DNA of 11,989 nt from Betaproteobacteria bacterium (lineage in GTDB: Bacteria > Pseudomonadota > Gammaproteobacteria > Burkholderiales > Casimicrobiaceae), in assembly GCA_005888955.1 (NCBI GenBank), contig VBCS01000111.1, forward strand, positions 1 through 11,989, written 5' to 3'. The position numbers and the translations under genes are program-made. The notes below the pieces were generated by a model that did no database searches, had not been told where the DNA came from, and was given only the letters and a program-made list of their open reading frames with translations. Below, piece after piece: positions 1-6,196 of the stretch; position 1 is the first letter of the stretch, and each line of letters opens with the position of its first letter.

Positions 1-1087
1 TGCTTCCCGAAAGCCGGAGATCGATGTAGCGCGACAGAGTTGATCGACGCGATTGAATGGCTGCGTCGACCGTGCGCATCCGCTCGGGGTCCGAGCGGAG
101 GCTCGAGCCGATGGCGCTTGCCTGTGACTGTGGCACGACCGAGCGTATGTGCAGATCTTCGCCGGCCCAGCCGATGCCCTGGAAGTCGGGCGTTTCGTTG
201 AGCAGGGTGCTGGCATCGCCCTGCCACCGCTCCTCGACAAATCCATAGATGATCGCACGCTCGGCCAATCGCTCAAGCTGGCGAATCCGGATAGCAATGG
301 CGCGCTCGACCCGGTTCTTGACGTCCGTGGCGACCAGGCGCGTGCTGTTATCGATGAAACGTGCCTCCTGCACTTGCAACGCCTGCCAGAGCACGAGCGC
401 GCACACGAATACCGCGAACCACACGATGCCCGGCGCCCAGCGACGGATGGCCTGCTGCTCGTCCTTGCTGCGGATCAGCGCTCCGGCGAGCACACCCCCC
501 GCGAGCAGCACAAAGAGCAACGCACCGACGCGTTCGCCTCCCGTCAGAAGAAGCCATTGCGATGCGAACACGCCGCCGGTCCAGGCGGCGAACAGCAAGA
601 CCGACGCGAGTGCGAGCGCGATCGAGGCGAGCAGCGAGACGAGCACGGAGCGTACCGGACCGTGGACTTTCGGTCCAAGCGCCGCGAGTGCACAGCCGAG
701 TGCAACGAATACGGCCGCGGTCAACACCCCCATGTCGTTGTAGTTCCCCGGCCCGTACGGAAGCCATGGATTGGCCGCCATCGGATGGATGTCGATCCAG
801 CCCGGTGCGCCGTAGGCGGCAAGGCGAACTGCACCGAATAGAATGGCGACCGCGGCGCACCAGCGGCCGATGGCGGAGAGTCCGAGGGCATGTGCGGCCA
901 GTGCCACGCCGGCAAACACGAACGCCCAGGACGCGTCGTACTGAAGCCGCTCGAAAGCCAGCGGCATGACCAGCTCATGCCACGAAGCGACGCACCAGCC
1001 GCCGATCGCGGCAACGACGAGACCGGTGATCAGGAGCACCAGGGCAGCCCAGGGAACCCTGCGTACGTGGTCGAGGAGAGGAATCAC
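1..1087 (-). CDS. Membrane sensor protein, N-terminal part (multi-helix membrane domain plus CHASE-like domain), runs off the left edge
   Basis: An open frame on the minus strand runs from a GTG at 1087 to the window edge, about 362 residues with no stop. An in-frame TGA lies about 40 bases upstream and no ATG intervenes, so GTG is the likely start, although no clear ribosome site precedes it. The first ~240 residues hold about seven or eight hydrophobic segments (for example VPWAALVLLITGLVVAAIGG). Then comes a soluble stretch beginning ARFIDNSTRLVATDVKNRVE and continuing through LLNETPDFQGIGWAGEDLHI. This resembles CHASE sensor domains, which sit outside the membrane in histidine kinases and diguanylate cyclases. 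The output domain is not in the window. A histidine kinase is favoured because two response-regulator genes lie 2.4 kb away, but a cyclase is possible. Coding status is fairly sure, the CHASE label moderate, the output unknown. Confidence 0.75.
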   Translation of the reverse strand, partial: MIPLLDHVRRVPWAALVLLITGLVVAAIGGWCVASWHELVMPLAFERLQYDASWAFVFAGVALAAHALGLSAIGRWCAAVAILFGAVRLAAYGAPGWIDIHPMAANPWLPYGPGNYNDMGVLTAAVFVALGCALAALGPKVHGPVRSVLVSLLASIALALASVLLFAAWTGGVFASQWLLLTGGERVGALLFVLLAGGVLAGALIRSKDEQQAIRRWAPGIVWFAVFVCALVLWQALQVQEARFIDNSTRLVATDVKNRVERAIAIRIRQLERLAERAIIYGFVEERWQGDASTLLNETPDFQGIGWAGEDLHIRSVVPQSQASAIGSSLRSDPERMRTVDAAIQSRRSTLSRYIDLRLSGS

Positions 1088-1393
1088 GAGGAATGGCGTG
1101 TGGAACGACGCGACGTCACCGATGTTACCTCAAGCGAGCGTTGTGACCCGACAGCCTCGCCGCGGAATCGCGCGGGGATCGAGAAGCATCGCTGCCCGGA
1201 GTCCGGCTGGGTAGCCGGCCCGCGGTGCCACCCAGCGGAGCTCACTTCTCCGCGGCGGGTGCGATCGCTGCCCGCGCGCCAAGCGGCAGCGCTACACGCG
1301 ATTCGCTCTCGTTTGTAAAAACGATGCCGCAAATGTTCCAATGTGCGCGAAGTTCGCAAGCGGCTCGATGGCCTCCGCCCCGCGTGAGATCGA
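1088..1393. other. Intergenic region between divergent genes
   Basis: This stretch separates the minus-strand sensor from the sigma54 promoter at 1394. No convincing gene is seen: the open frames here are arginine/serine-rich and look non-coding. It holds a small perfect hairpin (CCGGCT, GGGT loop, AGCCGG, 1203-1218) and a GCGAA-G-TTCGC palindrome at 1347-1357, about 40 bases before the promoter. The sensor's promoter and any activator site for the 1394 promoter should lie here, but neither can be assigned with confidence. Confidence 0.5.
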
Positions 1394-1409
1394 TGGCACG
1401 TTGCTTGCG
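1394..1409 (+). promoter_or_regulatory. Sigma54 (-24/-12) promoter P1
   Basis: TGGCACGTTGCTTGCG matches the RpoN consensus TGGCAYG-N4-TTGCW at every position but the last. GG is at 1395-1396 and GC at 1407-1408, the required spacing. The predicted transcription start is near 1420, giving a leader of about 93 nt before the ATG at 1513. Confidence 0.85.
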
Positions 1410-1512
1410 AGGGCGACGAAAGCAGCGGGCCAGCATCCAGCGAAGCGTTTCCCTTCTCGCGCCCGCGCTGGGCCGAACGCTGGCCTCGCTGCCCCAACAA
1501 AAGCAGTCGAGC

Positions 1513-2127
1513 ATGGACCGAGCGATAAACCAAGCCTCGATGACGCTCGATTACCGTGCGTTCAAGGCATCGACCGGAGTCCTTGCCATCGTCGCGGCGG
1601 TCGCAGCCGGCAGCGGAACGGTGATGACGGCGTCGCTGTTTGGCGCGCTTGCTGCGCTCGCCTTGAGCGCCGGCGCAGCGCTTTCCGCGTTGCTTGAGCT
1701 CGCGGCGTCCGATCGTGATCGCGTCTGGCGCACGATCGCCTGGACAGCGCTCGCACCGAGCTGGATCGTGTTCGCCGCGATGCTGGTGTACGCACCCCTT
1801 TCGTACCTGGAGGGGCTGCGCATACTTGCGACGGCCCTGCTTACCGGTGGCGCGGCGTTGCGCACTTGGCGCTGGCATGCACAGCATGGTGCCGTGAATC
1901 CTGGCGTGCTTCTTCCGGCGATCTTCGCGGTCATCGCGCTGGGGGCCCTATGGAGCGGTACCTGGGGACAGCTTGGCGATACGCCGATCACCGCGATCGG
2001 CGTCGCGGCCGCACTGGAGCTTTGCGGTATCGGTGGCATTTGGGTGATGGAAGCGGCGTTTCCCTGCTCGGTTCGACCCGCGGCGATCGGCCCAACGCCT
2101 GCGCCCGCGCCGATTCAGCTGGCATAG
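1513..2127 (+). CDS. Integral membrane protein, possibly HdeD/DUF308-like
   Basis: 204 residues from the ATG at 1513. About six hydrophobic helices are visible, near residues 20-40, 43-63, 76-98, 100-118, 131-150 and 160-182, with short charged loops (ASDRDRVWR, LRTWRWHAQH) and a proline-rich tail. Helix hairpins separated by short Arg-containing loops recall HdeD/DUF308 acid-stress membrane proteins, but no diagnostic motif was recognised and the family call is tentative. The frame is open back to 1225, but that part is Arg/Ser-rich, unlike a membrane protein, and would start upstream of the sigma54 promoter's transcript, so 1513 is preferred. ATG 1540 is an alternative, since neither has a strong ribosome site. 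Expression is probably RpoN-dependent from P1. A hairpin follows 30 bases after the stop. Confidence 0.75.
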   Translation: MDRAINQASMTLDYRAFKASTGVLAIVAAVAAGSGTVMTASLFGALAALALSAGAALSALLELAASDRDRVWRTIAWTALAPSWIVFAAMLVYAPLSYLEGLRILATALLTGGAALRTWRWHAQHGAVNPGVLLPAIFAVIALGALWSGTWGQLGDTPITAIGVAAALELCGIGGIWVMEAAFPCSVRPAAIGPTPAPAPIQLA

Positions 2128-2156
2128 GCACTGCGAGCTACCCGCAGCGCCTCGCG

Positions 2157-2177
2157 CCACGGGTTCGCGACCCGTGG
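2157..2177 (+). terminator. Hairpin after the membrane protein gene, likely terminator
   Basis: A perfect 8-bp GC-rich stem, CCACGGGT (2157-2164) with ACCCGTGG (2170-2177), closes a 5-nt TCGCG loop. A second small hairpin (GAGGA-TTC-TCCTC, 2177-2189) follows at once. There is no T-run, so intrinsic termination is uncertain, but the position suits the end of the P1 unit. Confidence 0.5.
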
Positions 2178-2192
2178 AGGATTCTCCTCGGT

Positions 2193-2211
2193 CGTAGGAC
2201 TATATCTTACA
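2193..2211. promoter_or_regulatory. Imperfect 19-bp dyad upstream of the sigma54 activator gene
   Basis: CGTAGGA (2193-2199), a 5-base AT-rich spacer CTATA, then TCTTACA (2205-2211). The half-sites match at GTARGA/TCYTAC. A further TTACA lies at 2228-2232. This is the only AT-rich patch in the 188-base gap and sits 105 bases before the activator's ATG. It could be an operator, a -10 region or an activator binding site. The function is inferred from position and symmetry only. Confidence 0.35.
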
Positions 2212-2315
2212 AAGTCGCCTTAGCCGCTTACACCAGAAACGGACGCAGGCCGATACCGGGAAGATAGCTCAGAGGCGAACATGGCGCCGTTCGCAAACAA
2301 TAACCGGAGAGAGCT

Positions 2316-3446
2316 ATGTTCGAGCCGACCACGGTATTCGGCGCCGAGTCGCAAACATTGTCATTGTCGCCGGGCGCTGTCGCGGGACCCGACGTTCCCC
2401 GACCCAAGCGGCGCGCGCATGGGCGCCTGCAACGCCTGTGTGAGCTCTACGGTGCGTGCGATGGGATGCGCTCGTTATTCGATACGCTTGATAAGATCGC
2501 CGATGCGAGCGCTACGGTAATCGTTCTGGGCGAGAGCGGATCGGGTAAAGAATTGGTCGCCAACGCGATTCACCATCTGTCCGAACGCCGGCAGCGACCG
2601 TTCATCGCCGTGAACTGCGGCGCGCTGCCGGAAACGCTGATCGAGAGCGAGCTCTTCGGTCATGAGCGCGGCAGTTTCACCGGCGCTGCGCGAACGCATC
2701 GCGGCTGCTTCGAGCGCGCCAACGGCGGCACGCTTTTCCTCGACGAAATTACCGAGATGCCGGTCGACATGCAGGTGCGCCTGCTGCGCGTGCTGGAAGC
2801 GGGGCGTTTCTCGCGCATCGGCGCGGATCAGGAAATTGCCACCGATGTACGCGTCATTGCGGCGAGCAACCGCGACTTGCGCGTAGCGGTCGCCGCGGGC
2901 AAGCTGCGGGAAGACCTCATGTATCGCCTCTGCGTGATTCCGGTTTCGGTTCCACCGCTGCGCGAACGGGGTGGCGACGCACTGCTGCTGGCGGAGATGT
3001 TTCTCGACCGGCTCAACGAGGAGAATGGAACCGCGAAGACATTGTCGGCGGAAGCGCGGCAACGGATCGCGTCCTATCGCTGGCCCGGAAACGTGCGCGA
3101 GCTGAAAAATGTCATCCATCGCGCCTACGTCATGTCTGATGATGAGGTCGAAGTTGATACCGGCGGCGACATCACCGCAACCGTCGCTCCGGCTGCCGCG
3201 CCGCGGGCGGAGGCCTCGATGGGTGACGCGATCACCATACCGGTGGGGACATCGCTGGAGCTCGCCGAGCGTGCGTTGATCACGGCGACGCTGCGTTCGC
3301 TCGACGGGAGCAAGTCGAAGGCTGCTCAGGTGCTCGGCATCAGCCTGAAGACGCTCTACAACCGCTTGCATGCCTATGGCGGCGCCACCCGGGCTCCGCT
3401 CGATGCGTTGCCCGATGAAACGGGCGACGTGCGTCTCGCGGCTTGA
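2316..3446 (+). CDS. Sigma54-dependent transcriptional activator (AAA+ and Fis-type HTH, no receiver domain)
   Basis: A 376-residue bacterial enhancer-binding protein, which uses ATP to open RpoN-holoenzyme promoters. It shows Walker A GESGSGKE (72-79), the sigma54-contacting loop as GSFTGA (119-124, usually GAFTGA), Walker B GGTLFLDE (137-144), the ASNRDL sensor region (183-188), PGNVREL (257-263) and a C-terminal Fis-type helix-turn-helix SKSKAAQVLGISLKTLYNRL (332-351). The ~45 residues before the AAA+ module are too short for a receiver, GAF or PAS domain, so the layout is PspF-like. A good ribosome site (GGAGAGAG) lies just before ATG 2316. It stands upstream of two response-regulator genes and among five sigma54 promoters, which it probably controls. 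How its own activity is controlled is not evident. Confidence 0.95.
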   Translation: MFEPTTVFGAESQTLSLSPGAVAGPDVPRPKRRAHGRLQRLCELYGACDGMRSLFDTLDKIADASATVIVLGESGSGKELVANAIHHLSERRQRPFIAVNCGALPETLIESELFGHERGSFTGAARTHRGCFERANGGTLFLDEITEMPVDMQVRLLRVLEAGRFSRIGADQEIATDVRVIAASNRDLRVAVAAGKLREDLMYRLCVIPVSVPPLRERGGDALLLAEMFLDRLNEENGTAKTLSAEARQRIASYRWPGNVRELKNVIHRAYVMSDDEVEVDTGGDITATVAPAAAPRAEASMGDAITIPVGTSLELAERALITATLRSLDGSKSKAAQVLGISLKTLYNRLHAYGGATRAPLDALPDETGDVRLAA

Positions 3447-3528
3447 CGAGCTGACGTGGTTTCCTCTGCGCGGGTGGTCTAGAATGCTCCTGGCCGGACC
3501 AACGGACGAACGCCGGCAGGGGCTGAAC

Positions 3529-4185
3529 ATGGAAGGCGTTGCGGACACACGGAAGAAACGCATTCTTGTCGTCGACGATCACGCGCTGGTTCGCGCCGGC
3601 TTTCGTGAGTTGATCGACGACACCGAAGATCTCGTGGTCGGTGGCGAAGCGGGTACCGCCGCGTCGGCGCTGGAGCAGGCGATGACGCAGGACTTCGACG
3701 TCGTGATGCTCGACATTTCGCTGCCCGATGCATCGGTGGTCGAGACCGTCACGATGCTGCGGCGGCGGCGGCCGAATCTGCCGATTCTCATCGTGAGCAT
3801 GCACGCGGAAGAGCAATACGCCGTTAATTTGTTGCGCGCGGGAGCGAGCGGCTTCTTCCCCAAGGCCGGCGAGGCCAAGGATCTGTTGGATGCGATCCGG
3901 ACCATCGTTTCCGGACGCAAGTACATCAGCCCTTCGCTTGCCGAGGCGCTGGCGCTCGAGGCGTCCGGCCACGCGCCGGAGCCGCCGCACCGGCAGCTGT
4001 CCAACCGCGAGTTCCAGATTTTCGTGCAACTCGCTTGTGGCAAGACCGTGACTCAGATCGCCGACGAAGTGCATCTATCGGTCAAGACGATCAGTACCTA
4101 TCGGACGCGCATCCTGCAGAAAATGGATTGCTCCCGCAATGCGGATCTGACGGCGTATGCGCTGAAGCACAACCTGATGGGTTGA
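3529..4185 (+). CDS. Response regulator, NarL/FixJ family (receiver plus LuxR-type HTH)
   Basis: 218 residues from ATG 3529, preceded by CAGGGG. The N-terminal receiver has the acidic pair D16-D17 (LVVDDHALV), the phospho-acceptor D62 (VVMLDISLP), the switch Ser in LIVSMHAEE (S90) and the conserved Lys in FFPKAGE (K112). The C-terminal LuxR-type DNA-binding domain runs from about 157 to 213 (LSNREFQIF, then IADEVHLSVKTISTYRTRIL). All catalytic residues of the receiver are present, so phosphorylation by a histidine kinase is expected. An upstream in-frame ATG at 3484 would add 15 residues but lacks a good ribosome site. It lies 82 bases after the sigma54 activator and 17 before the next receiver gene, suggesting one transcription unit. 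Its target promoters are unknown. Confidence 0.93.
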   Translation: MEGVADTRKKRILVVDDHALVRAGFRELIDDTEDLVVGGEAGTAASALEQAMTQDFDVVMLDISLPDASVVETVTMLRRRRPNLPILIVSMHAEEQYAVNLLRAGASGFFPKAGEAKDLLDAIRTIVSGRKYISPSLAEALALEASGHAPEPPHRQLSNREFQIFVQLACGKTVTQIADEVHLSVKTISTYRTRILQKMDCSRNADLTAYALKHNLMG

Positions 4186-4202
4186 CGAAGCTTCGCGATC
4201 GC

Positions 4203-4577
4203 ATGCGTTCACCCGTGCGAGTTTTCATCGTCGAAGACTCTCCTTTGATCCGGAAGCGGATCATCGACAACCTGCAGGCGCTCGGCGGATTCGATGTAGT
4301 TGGGTTTGCCGAGGCCGAAAGCCCGGCCGTCGCGGCGATCGTCGAGATGAAACCTGATGTCGTCGTCACCGATATTCGCCTGAAAGAAGGCAACGGCATC
4401 GAAGTCGTCCGGCAACTCCGGGAGAAAACCTTCGCGTCCAGGCCGAGAATCTACGTGCTTTCGAATTACGCCAACGCCGAATATCGCCGCCAGTGCGAAT
4501 TGGTCGGCGCCGACGATTTCTTCGACAAGTCCGGCGAGTACGATCGCTTCCTCGAGACCCTGCAGCAGGTCGCGTAG
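4203..4577 (+). CDS. Stand-alone receiver-domain response regulator (CheY-like)
   Basis: 124 residues forming one complete receiver domain and nothing else. It has E11-D12 (FIVEDSPLI), phospho-acceptor D57 (VVVTDIRLKEGNG), the switch Ser S87 (YVLSNYA) and Lys K109 (FFDKSG). No DNA-binding or enzymatic output is present, so it should work through protein contact or as a phosphate carrier in a relay. ATG 4203 is 17 bases after the stop of the NarL-type regulator. The ribosome site is weak (GAAG), consistent with translational coupling. The partner is unknown. The receiver-less sigma54 activator upstream and the membrane sensor at the left end are the obvious candidates, but that is inference. 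Confidence 0.9.
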   Translation: MRSPVRVFIVEDSPLIRKRIIDNLQALGGFDVVGFAEAESPAVAAIVEMKPDVVVTDIRLKEGNGIEVVRQLREKTFASRPRIYVLSNYANAEYRRQCELVGADDFFDKSGEYDRFLETLQQVA

Positions 4578-4742
4578 ACCCTGTGGCGCCACGCGGGGCG
4601 TCGATGCCGGCCGCGCAATAACTGCCACGCTTTTGTAATCTTTGCCGCGTCGTGCCCGGAGGCGACCGCCCGGGAGCCAGGCGTGCGTCTCCGGCGCCGC
4701 GCGTTTCGCTGTCGCCGAATGCGTACGGTGCCTGAGATCGAT

Positions 4743-4758
4743 TGGCACGGGCCTTGCG
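4743..4758 (+). promoter_or_regulatory. Sigma54 (-24/-12) promoter P2
   Basis: TGGCACGGGCCTTGCG matches TGGCAYG-N4-TTGCW except at the last base. GG is at 4744-4745 and GC at 4756-4757. The predicted start is near 4769, a 66-nt leader before the DUF1328 gene. The 257-base gap it lies in has no gene; it also holds a GTGGCGCCAC palindrome at 4583-4592, just after the response-regulator stop. Confidence 0.88.
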
Positions 4759-4834
4759 TGATTCTTGGCGGGTGTGGGTGCGACGCCGATCCGCCCGACA
4801 CTGGTAGTCAATTCGTTATGCGAAAGGGGCGATC

Positions 4835-5221
4835 ATGCTGCATTACGCCGTGGTGTTCTTTGTCATAGCGCTCATCGCTGCTCTGTTCGGCTTTGGCGGA
4901 ATCGCCGCCGGCGCCGCGGAAATCGCGAAGGTGCTGTTCTTCATCTTTCTGGTGCTGTTTATCGTATCGCTGATCGCTGAACGCAAGGCAGATGCGGGCG
5001 ATGAGCGCGCACGAGGGTTCTTCGTGCAGTCGTGCACGGGGATTTCGATGCTGACCTGGGCAATCATCTTCTTTCTGATTTCGGTCGTGGCCGGAATCTT
5101 CGGCTTCACCGGCATCGCGGTAGGAGCGCAGGCCGTAGCAAGGGTCCTGTTCGGGCTCTTCCTCATTCTGTTTCTCATCGTCCTCATCTTCGGCGTGCTT
5201 GCCGGTATCGCCCTCTTCTGA
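4835..5221 (+). CDS. Tandem DUF1328 small membrane protein (two copies fused)
   Basis: 128 residues, twice the usual ~55 of DUF1328 (YtjA-like) proteins. Copy one is residues 1-48 (FGFGGIAAGAAEIAKVLFFI), copy two residues 72-128 (FGFTGIAVGAQAVARVLFGL). Each has two hydrophobic helices around a glycine-rich turn. A polar linker of 23 residues (from ERKADAGDERARGF) joins them. ATG 4835 has a good ribosome site (AAGGGG). An internal ATG at 5048 begins copy two and follows GGGGA, so a separate ~57-residue product is possible. The two halves differ widely at DNA level, so the duplication is old. DUF1328 proteins are common in stress regulons but their molecular role is unknown. Driven by P2 and closed by a strong terminator. 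Confidence 0.9.
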   Translation: MLHYAVVFFVIALIAALFGFGGIAAGAAEIAKVLFFIFLVLFIVSLIAERKADAGDERARGFFVQSCTGISMLTWAIIFFLISVVAGIFGFTGIAVGAQAVARVLFGLFLILFLIVLIFGVLAGIALF

Positions 5222-5234
5222 CCGAAGTGTCCTC

Positions 5235-5293
5235 AGACGCGGGTGGGGTGGTCAATCTCTCTCCTCCGGTCGTTCTCCGCCCGCGTCTTTTTT
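5235..5293 (+). terminator. Rho-independent terminator after the DUF1328 gene
   Basis: AGACGCGGG (5235-5243) pairs perfectly with CCCGCGTCT (5280-5288). With wobble pairs the stem extends inward to about 14 bp (to 5248 and 5275), leaving a 26-nt loop. Six T residues (5288-5293) follow directly. It begins 13 bases after the stop codon and separates the P2 and P3 units. Confidence 0.75.
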
Positions 5294-5359
5294 CGCAGCA
5301 GTTGCCCGATCGAAAGGAAACGCGCTGCGCCTCAACCGGCGCCACGGCACGCCAGGGCA

Positions 5360-5375
5360 TGGCATGACGCTTGCT
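5360..5375 (+). promoter_or_regulatory. Sigma54 (-24/-12) promoter P3
   Basis: TGGCATGACGCTTGCT matches TGGCAYG-N4-TTGCW completely. GG is at 5361-5362 and GC at 5373-5374. The predicted start is near 5386, a 62-nt leader before the DUF883 gene. Confidence 0.88.
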
Positions 5376-5447
5376 CACCTTGGCAGCGGAGCGGTGATCG
5401 GCACATGCAGATACCGCACCGTTATCCGATTCATCGAGGAGAGCGAT

Positions 5448-5762
5448 ATGGAACTGACGAGCAGCACTGTGGAACACAAGGCCAGCCAGGCGCACGAGGC
5501 AGTCGATGCAGTCGCGGCAAAGGCCAGCGAAAGAGCAGCGCCGGCAATCGATCGCGTGGCGCGCGCCGCGCATGACACGGTGGACAAGGTCGCTCAGACG
5601 GCGGGGCCGGCAGCCGATTGGCTCAATCAGAGCGCGGAGCAGTTGAAGGCGCAACAGCAGCAACTGGTGGACGGCTGCCGCAGCGCTATTCGCGAGCGGC
5701 CTTTGGTGACGATCGGTATCGCGCTCTTTGCCGGCTATCTTGTCGGGCGGCTGGTGCGGTGA
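5448..5762 (+). CDS. DUF883 (ElaB/YqjD-like) membrane-anchored protein
   Basis: 104 residues. The first ~80 are Ala/Gln/Glu-rich and helical, with likely amphipathic or coiled-coil character (KASQAHEAVDAVAAKASERA, then NQSAEQLKAQQQQLVDGCRS). The C-terminus is the family's typical anchor: a conserved RERP followed by one hydrophobic helix with a glycine pattern (VTIGIALFAGYLVGRLVR, 86-104). In E. coli, ElaB and YqjD are tail-anchored inner-membrane proteins made in stationary phase or stress, and YqjD associates with ribosomes. Whether this one does is not shown. ATG 5448 has a good ribosome site (GAGGAGAG). Probably monocistronic from P3. Confidence 0.9.
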   Translation: MELTSSTVEHKASQAHEAVDAVAAKASERAAPAIDRVARAAHDTVDKVAQTAGPAADWLNQSAEQLKAQQQQLVDGCRSAIRERPLVTIGIALFAGYLVGRLVR

Positions 5763-5818
5763 GGGCCGCGTCGCGGCGGGGGCTTACACGGAGCTCAAAA
5801 CGTTCATTGCGATCAAAA

Positions 5819-5845
5819 GCTGCGCACCCCAATGTCGTGCGCAGC
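5819..5845. repeat. Perfect 9-bp inverted repeat upstream of P4
   Basis: GCTGCGCAC (5819-5827), a 9-base spacer, then GTGCGCAGC (5837-5845). It lies 56 bases after the DUF883 stop and 65 bases before the -24 box of P4. It could end the P3 transcript, but has no T-run on the plus strand. Alternatively it could be an upstream activator site for P4, given its size and distance. AAAA precedes it, so read on the minus strand it looks like a hairpin plus TTTT, but no minus-strand gene needs it. Confidence 0.6.
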
Positions 5846-5909
5846 GCGGCGTCGGCCAGACCGGTGCCGCGGCGGAACGCTGATCGGGGAGCGTCTCGCC
5901 GCACAATGA

Positions 5910-5925
5910 TGGCACGTGGATTGCT
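5910..5925 (+). promoter_or_regulatory. Sigma54 (-24/-12) promoter P4
   Basis: TGGCACGTGGATTGCT matches TGGCAYG-N4-TTGCW completely. GG is at 5911-5912 and GC at 5923-5924. The predicted start is near 5936, a 48-nt leader before the entericidin-like gene. Confidence 0.9.
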
Positions 5926-5983
5926 AATCAGATCGTTGGGTGGCGAAAGTCATCATTATTTCAACTACTGCGAAGGGGCTGCC

Positions 5984-6133
5984 ATGTTGAGAAAGCTTAT
6001 CTATGGTCTCGCCGCGCTGGCGACCGCGCTCGCGCTCAGTGCGTGCAACACGATGACGGGCATGGGCAAGGACGTCGAGAAGGGCGGCCAGAAGATTCAG
6101 GAAGAATCCAAGGAAGTGCAACAGAAGCTGTAA
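5984..6133 (+). CDS. Entericidin A/B-like small lipoprotein
   Basis: 49 residues. A short positive N-terminus (MLRK) and a hydrophobic core lead to a lipobox LSAC (18-21), so lipidation at Cys21 and signal peptidase II cleavage are expected. The mature part (CNTMTGMGKDVEKGGQKIQE) is the entericidin pattern: a short amphipathic chain with GKDVEKGG. In E. coli, EcnA/EcnB are small envelope lipoproteins linked to stationary-phase lysis. In many bacteria the family is simply stress-induced. ATG 5984 is preceded by AAGGGG at good spacing. The longer frame back to 5618 is not used, since the lipobox fits only this start. First gene of the P4 unit, followed 63 bases later by an AI-2E-family gene. 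Confidence 0.92.
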   Translation: MLRKLIYGLAALATALALSACNTMTGMGKDVEKGGQKIQEESKEVQQKL

Positions 6134-6169
6134 CGGCGGCAGCCGGGTCGCTCGCAGCGTGCGCTGCCC

Positions 6170-6183
6170 GCGGCCCGGGCCGC
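6170..6183. repeat. 14-bp perfect GC palindrome between the lipoprotein and permease genes
   Basis: GCGGCCCGGGCCGC is fully self-complementary. It sits in the 63-base gap, 13 bases before the permease's TTG start. It could be a processing or attenuating structure that favours the upstream lipoprotein, or chance in GC-rich DNA. Confidence 0.35.
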
Positions 6184-6196
6184 CCCGGGATCCGCC

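Noticed and set aside
149..841. 230-residue plus-strand open frame
   Set aside because: Its Arg/His/Glu-rich low-complexity product is the antisense shadow of the minus-strand membrane sensor, whose frame gives clean membrane helices.
1227..1241. TGGCACC on the minus strand as a sigma54 promoter for the sensor
   Set aside because: No TTGC at the required distance; the -12 region reads GCCG.
1225..1512. N-terminal extension of the membrane protein to a start at 1225
   Set aside because: The added 96 residues are Arg/Ser-rich without structure, and they lie across and upstream of the sigma54 promoter.
3480..3485. TAGAAT as a -10 box before the NarL-type regulator
   Set aside because: No acceptable -35 box at 16-18 bases upstream. 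TTGACG at 3443 is 31 bases away. Left unannotated.
3340..4074. 244-residue minus-strand open frame
   Set aside because: Antisense shadow of the NarL-type regulator. The plus-strand frame has all receiver and LuxR-HTH motifs.
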